Shown here: in pieces, positions 57,916-64,000 of the stretch | Numbering within the stretch: the first letter of the stretch is position 1 | Layout of the letters: the number at the start of each line of letters is the position of its first letter | Assembly (NCBI RefSeq): GCF_026239555.1 | Contig: NZ_JAPIVP010000002.1 | Span: forward strand, 310,001-374,000 | Direction of reading: 5' to 3' | DNA: 64,000 bases | Origin: Pedobacter sp. PF22-3 | Lineage (GTDB): Bacteria; Bacteroidota; Bacteroidia; Sphingobacteriales; Sphingobacteriaceae | Program-made: the position numbers and the translations under genes | Notes under the pieces: model-generated | Database searches by the model: none | What the model saw: the letters and a program-made list of their open reading frames with translations, nothing else | What the model was told of the DNA's origin: nothing

Positions 57916-60246
57916 ATGAAAAGAAAATTTATTGCCTTAATCACATTATTTTTATGCTATCACCTTTCAGGACAAGCACAATCTTTTCAAAAAACACCAC
58001 AGGGCATTCATGCCGTTATCCAGTCCATGGATGTAGAGGTCAGTTTCTATTCGCCCGCTATTGTTCGTGTTTTTAAAAAGCCCGAAGGGAGCCAGCAAAA
58101 AAAAGAAAGCCTTTCTGTTATAAAACGTCCTGAACAATTGAAACTCGATGTTAAAAACAATGGGCAAAGCGTAACCATCAGCAGCAAACTGATAGCTGCT
58201 ACGGTTAACTTACAAACCGGAAAAGTTTCATTTGAAACTCCAAACGGTAAGAAGTTATTTACAGAAAAAGATAATAGCACCAAGTTTACCGCAATAAAAG
58301 ATGCCGGGAACCCAACTTATGTAGTTAGACAGGCCTATTTATTAGACAAGGATGAAATTATTTATGGCCTTGGCCAGCAACAGAACGGAAAATTAAACCA
58401 AAGAGGACAAAAAATACGCCTTAAACAGGGAAATACAAGCGTATGCATTCCTTTCTTCCAATCGGTAAAAGGTTATGGAATTTTCTGGGATAACTATTCA
58501 CCAACTACCTTTACAGATAATGCTCAGGAAACCTCATTCGATTCGGAAGTTGGCAACTGTGCCGATTATTATTTTATGTTTGGTGGAGGCGGTGATGGCG
58601 TGGTGGCACAAATGCGTGCGCTTACCGGTCAATCTCCTATGATGCCCTTGTGGTCATTTGGTTTCAGCCAATCGCGTGAGCGCTACAAAACCCAATTTGA
58701 GCTTGTTGATGTGGTGAAAAAATACAGAGCATTAAAAATACCACTTGATGGTATTGTACAAGACTGGCAATACTGGGGAAAAGACGATAACTGGAATGCC
58801 ATGAGTTTTGATCCTACCACTTTCCCAAAACCACAAGCCATGGTAGATAGCGTACATCAGCTTAACGCCCATCTTTTTATTGTTTCATGGCCAGGTTTTG
58901 CACCAAAAACACCACAATATCAAGAGTTTAAATCAAAAAACATGCTCCTAAACTTTGATACATGGCCGCCGGGTGCAAACACAAAACCCTACGATGTATA
59001 TAACCCGACTGCGCGCGACATTTACTGGAGCTACCTGAACAAAGGCATATTCTCATTAGGTATAGATGCCTGGTGGCTCGATTCGACAGAACCAGACCAT
59101 ATTAATGTGAAGGAACAGGATTTCGATCAACCTACCTATTTGGGGAGTTACCGGAGTGTAGAGAACGCTTTCCCACTTCAACACACGGGAGGGGTTTATG
59201 ATCACCAAAGAGCAGCAAGCAATAAAAAACGCGTATTACTTTTAACCCGGTCAGCATTTGCAGGTCAGCAACGGTATGCAACAAATACCTGGAGCGGCGA
59301 TGTTGGTTCTAACTGGCCTACACTCAAAAAACAAATACCCGCAGCATTAAACTTCTCATTAACCGGCTTACCTTATTGGAATGGCGATATTGGTGGATTT
59401 TTCGCTGGCGATTTTGTGAAAGGTGGTGGTGCAAAAAACCCCGATTTTCAGGAATTATATAACCGGTGGATGCAATTCGCAACCTTTACCCCTATGATGC
59501 GCTCTCACGGCACCGATATACCAAGAGAAATATATCAGTTTGGCAAAAAAGGAGATCAGGCATTTGATATCCAGGAGAAGTTTATCAACCTCCGCTACCG
59601 TTTACTTCCGTATAATTATGCAACTGCCTGGTCGGTAACGCATCACGCCGGATCGTTTATGCGACCATTATACTCACAATTCCCCAACGATACTAAAGGT
59701 TTCGAAAACAGCTCTGAATATATGTTCGGAAGCGCTTTTCTCGTAGCGCCAGTTACCGATAAAGGTGTTACCAATCAGGAAATATATCTTCCTTCCACCA
59801 GCACATGGTTCGATTTCTGGACAGGTGAAGTATTTAAAGGCGGACAAACCGTAAAACGTGAAACACCGATAGAGATTATACCACTTTATGTAAAAGCAGG
59901 CTCAATTGTACCCTGGGGTCCAAAAGTACAATATGCAACAGAAAAAAGATGGAATGATTTAGATATCCGCATATATCCTGGCGATAACGGCGATTTTGTT
60001 TTATATGAAGATGAAAACGACAGTTATAACTATGAGAAGGGCGCATATTCAGAAATCCACTTCAAATGGAATGACACCACAAAAACACTTACCCTTTCGG
60101 ATAGAAAAGGACAATTTAAAGGCATGCTGGGCCAACGCAAATTCAACATCGTGATGGTAAGTAAACAGAACGGAGCAGGTGTTGATAATCAAAAGATCAA
60201 CAAATCATTTAATTATAGTGGCCGTAAAATTTCCGTTAAGCTTTAA
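57916..60246 (+). CDS. GH31 family alpha-glycosidase, probable alpha-xylosidase
   Basis: 776 residues, signal peptide 1-22 (YHLSGQAQ). GH31 N-terminal beta-sandwich about 25-235; barrel about 240-570 with DGIVQDWQYWG, nucleophile Asp389 in DAWWLDSTEPD and acid/base Asp462 in TWSGDVGSNW; proximal and distal C-terminal sandwich domains. WWLDSTEP is typical of the XylS/YicI-like group, so alpha-xylosidase is favoured over alpha-glucosidase, though a single motif does not prove it. It follows the sigma-regulated SusCD pair across the MITE-like element and is likely part of that system. Confidence 0.92.
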   Translation: MKRKFIALITLFLCYHLSGQAQSFQKTPQGIHAVIQSMDVEVSFYSPAIVRVFKKPEGSQQKKESLSVIKRPEQLKLDVKNNGQSVTISSKLIAATVNLQTGKVSFETPNGKKLFTEKDNSTKFTAIKDAGNPTYVVRQAYLLDKDEIIYGLGQQQNGKLNQRGQKIRLKQGNTSVCIPFFQSVKGYGIFWDNYSPTTFTDNAQETSFDSEVGNCADYYFMFGGGGDGVVAQMRALTGQSPMMPLWSFGFSQSRERYKTQFELVDVVKKYRALKIPLDGIVQDWQYWGKDDNWNAMSFDPTTFPKPQAMVDSVHQLNAHLFIVSWPGFAPKTPQYQEFKSKNMLLNFDTWPPGANTKPYDVYNPTARDIYWSYLNKGIFSLGIDAWWLDSTEPDHINVKEQDFDQPTYLGSYRSVENAFPLQHTGGVYDHQRAASNKKRVLLLTRSAFAGQQRYATNTWSGDVGSNWPTLKKQIPAALNFSLTGLPYWNGDIGGFFAGDFVKGGGAKNPDFQELYNRWMQFATFTPMMRSHGTDIPREIYQFGKKGDQAFDIQEKFINLRYRLLPYNYATAWSVTHHAGSFMRPLYSQFPNDTKGFENSSEYMFGSAFLVAPVTDKGVTNQEIYLPSTSTWFDFWTGEVFKGGQTVKRETPIEIIPLYVKAGSIVPWGPKVQYATEKRWNDLDIRIYPGDNGDFVLYEDENDSYNYEKGAYSEIHFKWNDTTKTLTLSDRKGQFKGMLGQRKFNIVMVSKQNGAGVDNQKINKSFNYSGRKISVKL

Positions 60247-60294
60247 TCAAAAAAGCTACGCAGTTTTATAAAATACTTATCTACTAAATAAAGC

Positions 60295-62118
60295 ATGGGC
60301 AAGGGAAAAGAATTATACTTTAAGGCAGCGGCATTGGCGCTGCCATTGGTATTTTTATGCTTCATCGAAATCATGTTGAGATTATTCAACTATGGCTTTG
60401 ATCCATCTTTGTTTATCAAAGATCCCGATCAAGAGGGCTATATGATGATGAACCCTACCGCCTCTTATAAGTTTTTTTCTACCAGTGCCAATGCAACACA
60501 GGGTAACCGCGAACGCTTTAGCATTGTAAAATCTAAAAATACCTATAGGATATTTGTGATAGGCGAATCGACCACTGCCGGCTACCCATACATGCACAAT
60601 GGATCGTTCCATAGGTGGTTACAATACCGGCTGATGCACCAATACCCTGATCTTAACTTTGAGGTGGTTAATGTTTCCCTTACCGCAGTAAATTCGTACA
60701 CGGTATTAGATTTTGCCAAACAAATTGTTAATTATCAGCCAGATCTGGTACTGGTTTATACCGGGCATAACGAATATTACGGCGCTTTGGGCATTGGCTC
60801 TACCAGCCAGATTAAGGGGAATAGCACCTGGATAAAACTGGTCATTCAACTGCGCGAACTTAAGTTGGTACAGTTATCAGACCGCATCATTGAGGCTATT
60901 GCGAAACGCTCTGGCAAAAGAATTGATAAGCGCGAAAACCTGATGAAACGCATGGTAACCAAGCAACAAATTGCTTATCAATCGGCCGATTTTAACCGTG
61001 GCATAGCTCAGTTTAACAGCAATATGGACGAATTGTGCCAGTTATTGTCAAAAAAACACATCCCAACCGTAATCAGTACACTGGTAAGCAACGAAAAAGA
61101 TCTTAAACCATTCATCAGTACAGGCAAATTTTCAGCTCAAAAGCAATACGAAAATGGCGAAAAATTATACGTAAATGGTGATTTTAAAGCCGCAAAAACA
61201 AATTTTGTTATGGCTAAAGAGTACGATCAGCTGCGTTTCAGAGCGCCGGAAGCCTTCAACCAAATCATTAAAAAGCTGTGCAGGCAATACCCCGGTATTT
61301 ACCTCGCTGATACCCGTGCCTTGTTTGAGAAAAACGAGGTTAGCGGAATAATTGGCAAAGAAACCATTTTAGAGCATGTTCATCCAAATTTATTGGGTTA
61401 TGCAATCATGAGCGAATCTTTTTATCAACAGATTAACAATAGAAATTTAATACCCGCAAAAAAACAAAGCGAAATGTCTTTTGCACAATTGCTGGCTAAC
61501 ATGCCCGTTACCAAAGTAGATTCGCTATATGGTGCGTATCAGATTATGATGCTCCGCTCGGGTTGGCCCTTTAATGAGCCCATAACAGCTACTTATAACC
61601 GTGGAAATTCCTTAGATGAACAACTTGCAGGCGCATTGGCGGTAGACAGGATTACCTGGCGAGCGGCCATGGACGAACTCTATAAAACTGCTATGGCCAC
61701 AGGCGACAAACACAAAGCCTTAAAGGTTACCGAAGCTGTACTGCTGGAAAACCCTTACCAAACCAGTTATCACACTTATGCAGGCCGCCTTGGTTTTGAA
61801 CTGGCAGATCTGAAAACCGCAGATTTTTATTTCAAAAAAGCTTACAACATCTCACCAACGCCTGAGAATGCAAATAATCTTTTCCTGTTTTATTTTAAAT
61901 CTGACTTACCGGAAAAGGCACTGCAATTTAATGATGGACTAAAACATGCTGGTGAGCAAACCTACCTGGATGCACAAACCGAAGAAATAATAAAAAACAT
62001 CATCAAACTCAAAAAAGAAACTCCATCTGATAACATTAATGAATTAATTGCAAGCTATTATCACCAACTCCGGGCCGATGAAGCTGCAGTAAAATATAGG
62101 AAGAAAAATAGCAGGTAA
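60295..62118 (+). CDS. Membrane-anchored SGNH hydrolase with C-terminal TPR-like region
   Basis: 607 residues. One N-terminal membrane helix about 11-30 (AAALALPLVFLCFIEIMLRL); SGNH/GDSL domain about 82-395 with nucleophile Ser92 in VIGESTTAG, block III-like TGHNEYYG, and His in ILEHVHPN; then helical repeat-like sequence about 460-600 (NPYQTSYHTYAGRLGFELAD, TADFYFKKAYNISP). Probably a periplasmic esterase or acyl transferase acting on a glycan. It is 48 bp after GH31 and one base before the SxtJ-like gene, so it leads the carbamoyltransferase operon. Substrate unknown. Confidence 0.88.
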   Translation: MGKGKELYFKAAALALPLVFLCFIEIMLRLFNYGFDPSLFIKDPDQEGYMMMNPTASYKFFSTSANATQGNRERFSIVKSKNTYRIFVIGESTTAGYPYMHNGSFHRWLQYRLMHQYPDLNFEVVNVSLTAVNSYTVLDFAKQIVNYQPDLVLVYTGHNEYYGALGIGSTSQIKGNSTWIKLVIQLRELKLVQLSDRIIEAIAKRSGKRIDKRENLMKRMVTKQQIAYQSADFNRGIAQFNSNMDELCQLLSKKHIPTVISTLVSNEKDLKPFISTGKFSAQKQYENGEKLYVNGDFKAAKTNFVMAKEYDQLRFRAPEAFNQIIKKLCRQYPGIYLADTRALFEKNEVSGIIGKETILEHVHPNLLGYAIMSESFYQQINNRNLIPAKKQSEMSFAQLLANMPVTKVDSLYGAYQIMMLRSGWPFNEPITATYNRGNSLDEQLAGALAVDRITWRAAMDELYKTAMATGDKHKALKVTEAVLLENPYQTSYHTYAGRLGFELADLKTADFYFKKAYNISPTPENANNLFLFYFKSDLPEKALQFNDGLKHAGEQTYLDAQTEEIIKNIIKLKKETPSDNINELIASYYHQLRADEAAVKYRKKNSR

Positions 62119-62119
62119 C

Positions 62120-62503
62120 ATGATCAACAAAAAACTAGAAAACAGGAAATTCGGCCTTATTTTAGGTGCCACAGTTATTTTGTTTTGCCTTATTTTTTGG
62201 AGGGGAACCTACCCGCAGCAAATCTTACTGTTGCTATCAAGCGGATTAATCTTAATGGCAATCTGCGCTCCTGAACACCTTGAACCTATAAGAAAAATAT
62301 GGTTAAAGGTTGGAAATTTTCTGGGAATGGTTAACGGTACAATTTTGTTAACCTTAGTATTTATCTTCATCTTAACCCCTATTGCCTTTTTACTTCGCCT
62401 GTTTAAAAAGCAGGGTTTAAAAACAAAAAAGAATAAGCAGTTGGTTTCTTATTGGGAAGAGGTATCAGACCGGGCGATGGGTTCTTTTAATCAACAGTTC
62501 TAA
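62120..62503 (+). CDS. SxtJ-family small membrane protein
   Basis: 127 residues with membrane segments at about 12-27, 32-47 and 70-95 (GTILLTLVFIFILTPIAFLL), a cytoplasmic basic patch LFKKQGLKTKKNK and the C-terminal SYWEEVSDR. The MNGTILLTLVFIFILTP-type core and length fit the SxtJ family, named after the saxitoxin cluster gene and found beside NodU-type carbamoyltransferases. No catalytic motif; perhaps a membrane partner of the transferase. It starts one base after the SGNH stop. Confidence 0.82.
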   Translation: MINKKLENRKFGLILGATVILFCLIFWRGTYPQQILLLLSSGLILMAICAPEHLEPIRKIWLKVGNFLGMVNGTILLTLVFIFILTPIAFLLRLFKKQGLKTKKNKQLVSYWEEVSDRAMGSFNQQF

Positions 62504-62515
62504 TTAACACATACA

Positions 62516-62665
62516 ATGGATATACTGATCGAATTTTTCCATTTTTTAACCCAGCGTAAAAAATACTGGTTATGGCCCTTGTTTATCATTCTGCTTATCT
62601 TGGGAGTAGTACTGGTAGCAGCGCATGGCTCTGTCCTGGCCCCTTTTATTTACAGTTTATTCTAA
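62516..62665 (+). CDS. DUF5989 (SxtK-like) 49-residue membrane peptide
   Basis: 49 codons starting MDILIEFFHFLTQRKKYWLW and ending APFIYSLF. One membrane helix (about 21-40). The RKKYWLWPLFI and GSVLAPFIYSLF segments are those of the DUF5989 family. It lies 12 bp after the SxtJ-like gene and 13 bp before the carbamoyltransferase, the same neighbourhood as in other genomes. Function unknown. It is easy to overlook because of its size. Confidence 0.88.
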   Translation: MDILIEFFHFLTQRKKYWLWPLFIILLILGVVLVAAHGSVLAPFIYSLF

Positions 62666-62678
62666 TCGGGCACGCAGC

Positions 62679-64000
62679 ATGGGCTATATTCTTGGGATTT
62701 CGGCTTACTATCACGATAGTGCAGCATGTTTGTTGAAAGATGCAGAAATTATTGCTGCTGCGCAGGAGGAACGTTTCTCCAGGATTAAAAATGATGAGTC
62801 ATTCCCCACAGAAGCAATTAAGTTCTGCCTTAAATTTGCTAATATTTCCCTGGCAGAAGTTGACCAAGTTGTATTTTACGAAAAACCCTTCCTGAAATTT
62901 GAACGCTTGCTCGAAACTTATGTTCATTTTGCACCCAGGGGATTAAAGTCTTTCCTAAAGGCGATGCCAATATGGTTAAAGGATAAATTATTTATCAAAA
63001 AAAACATAGCCAAAGCGCTTCATGACATAGATCCCAACTGGGGAAAATCGCGTACCATTCTATTTACCGATCACCATCATGCACATGCAGCTTCTGCTTT
63101 TTACCCGAGTCCATTTGAACAGGCTGTGGTATTAACCGTTGATGGTGTGGGCGAATGGACTACCACTGCGGTTTCAATAGGCAGTTCGGCAAAATTAACT
63201 TTAAAAAAAGAGATCAATTTCCCAAACTCCCTAGGTCTTTTATATTCTGCTTTCACCTATTATTTGGGTTTCAAAGTCAATTCTGATGAATATAAAGTAA
63301 TGGGTTTAGCTTCTTATGGCACACCGGTATACAAACAGCTTATTTATGATCATTTAATTGATGTTAAAGCAGATGGTTCCTTTCTCCTGAACATGGATTA
63401 CTTTGATTACTGTACAGGGTTGAAAATGACCAATAAAAAATTCGACAAGCTTTTCGGTCATCCCGCCCGTGCAAAAGGCGATGAATTATTGGCGTTTCAC
63501 AAAGACATGGCCAGTTCAATACAAAAAGTGACCGAAGAGATCATGATGAAGCTGGCTCAAAGTCTTTACAGGGAATTTAAAATAGATAATTTATGCATTG
63601 CAGGCGGAGTGGCATTGAACTGCATCATTAACTCAGCCATCAGACAACATTCTGGATTCAAACATATCTGGGTACAACCTGCAGCAGGCGATGCTGGTGG
63701 TGCATTGGGTGCCGCTTACAGCGTATTTTACGAGCATTTATCTGGAGTTAGGAATGTTGATCCGCAGGCGGACGGAATGAAGCAATCACTGCTCGGCCCA
63801 AGCTATACCCAGCATGAAGTGATCAAAGCACTTTCCGCCTATGGCCTGAATTACGAAGAAGTTGATCATGAACTTTATTATCGTAAAATAGCAACGTACT
63901 TAGCCGATGGCAAGGTAATCGCATATTTCAGAGGAAGAACAGAGTTTGGACCAAGAGCACTGGGTTGCCGAAGCATTCTCGCAGATCCCAGAAACAGCGA
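62679..64000 (+). CDS. NodU/SxtI-type carbamoyltransferase, C-terminus cut by window edge
   Basis: Starts MGYILGISAYYHDSAAC; 440 codons are visible and open to the edge. Conserved features: AAAQEERFSRIKND, DHHHAHAASAF with the metal-binding His residues, TVDGVGEWTTTA, YKVMGLASYG, AGGVALNC, and FRGRTEFGPRALGCRSIL, where the C-terminal domain begins. The family moves a carbamoyl group from carbamoyl phosphate, through carbamoyl-adenylate, to a hydroxyl group of a sugar, antibiotic or toxin precursor (NodU, TobZ, SxtI). About 130-170 residues should lie beyond the window. The acceptor is not known; the nearby SGNH hydrolase suggests a glycan. Confidence 0.95.
   Translation, partial: MGYILGISAYYHDSAACLLKDAEIIAAAQEERFSRIKNDESFPTEAIKFCLKFANISLAEVDQVVFYEKPFLKFERLLETYVHFAPRGLKSFLKAMPIWLKDKLFIKKNIAKALHDIDPNWGKSRTILFTDHHHAHAASAFYPSPFEQAVVLTVDGVGEWTTTAVSIGSSAKLTLKKEINFPNSLGLLYSAFTYYLGFKVNSDEYKVMGLASYGTPVYKQLIYDHLIDVKADGSFLLNMDYFDYCTGLKMTNKKFDKLFGHPARAKGDELLAFHKDMASSIQKVTEEIMMKLAQSLYREFKIDNLCIAGGVALNCIINSAIRQHSGFKHIWVQPAAGDAGGALGAAYSVFYEHLSGVRNVDPQADGMKQSLLGPSYTQHEVIKALSAYGLNYEEVDHELYYRKIATYLADGKVIAYFRGRTEFGPRALGCRSILADPRNS

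Noticed and set aside
60295-64000. Saxitoxin biosynthesis cluster
   Set aside because: Only the I-J-K-like trio is present; no polyketide-like SxtA, amidinotransferase or other tailoring genes are visible.

Overview
The window looks like a chromosome segment of a soil or plant-associated Bacteroidota, most likely Sphingobacteriaceae and Pedobacter-like. The evidence is paired SusC/SusD genes, a hybrid two-component regulator, an ECF sigma/FecR pair, AT-rich codon use, Bacteroidota-type promoter motifs and dispersed repeats of the kinds common in that phylum. No species can be named from the sequence alone.

Bases 1-38250 form a large xylan-degradation region. On the minus strand, a SusC, a SusD and a second SusC (cut by the left edge) form an operon, preceded by a 1391-residue hybrid two-component regulator. 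This is the order of the xus xylan systems of Bacteroides and Prevotella. Next come two divergent GH10 xylanases, then GH3 and GH67 (plus strand), GH127-type, GH95 and CE1 esterase genes (minus strand), uxuA and GH43 (plus), GH43 and an SDR oxidoreductase (minus), a SASA/CE6-like esterase, two tandem GH43-CBM6 genes and a GH97 (plus). Together these enzymes could cut the xylan backbone, remove acetyl, feruloyl, arabinosyl, methylglucuronosyl and galactosyl groups, and send glucuronate through mannonate to KDG. The target is probably a heavily decorated glucuronoarabinoxylan.

Bases 38250-43150 are different: a 155-bp tandem repeat array, an OmpA-family protein, a small beta-barrel protein and three small stress or envelope genes ending with CsbD. 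From 43.1 to 60.2 kb glycan genes resume: a 1174-residue GH43 multidomain protein, a LamG-Ig-GH127/146 protein, then an ECF sigma factor, a FecR anti-sigma factor, a SusC with a STN domain, a SusD and a GH31. This is a second glycan system, controlled by trans-envelope sigma signalling instead of the hybrid two-component type.

Bases 60.3-64.0 kb hold a compact operon: SGNH hydrolase with a membrane anchor, SxtJ-like membrane protein, a 49-residue DUF5989 (SxtK-like) peptide and a NodU/SxtI-type carbamoyltransferase cut by the right edge. It resembles the sxtI-J-K trio of saxitoxin clusters but here follows a polysaccharide locus, so it more likely carbamoylates a surface glycan or small molecule.

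The intergenic regions are rich in repeats: 97-bp REP-like palindromes, a 35-45-bp AT-rich repeat in four places, a 276-bp MITE-like element with 19-bp terminal inverted repeats, and several shorter families. No tRNA, rRNA, CRISPR array, phage gene or transposase was recognised.
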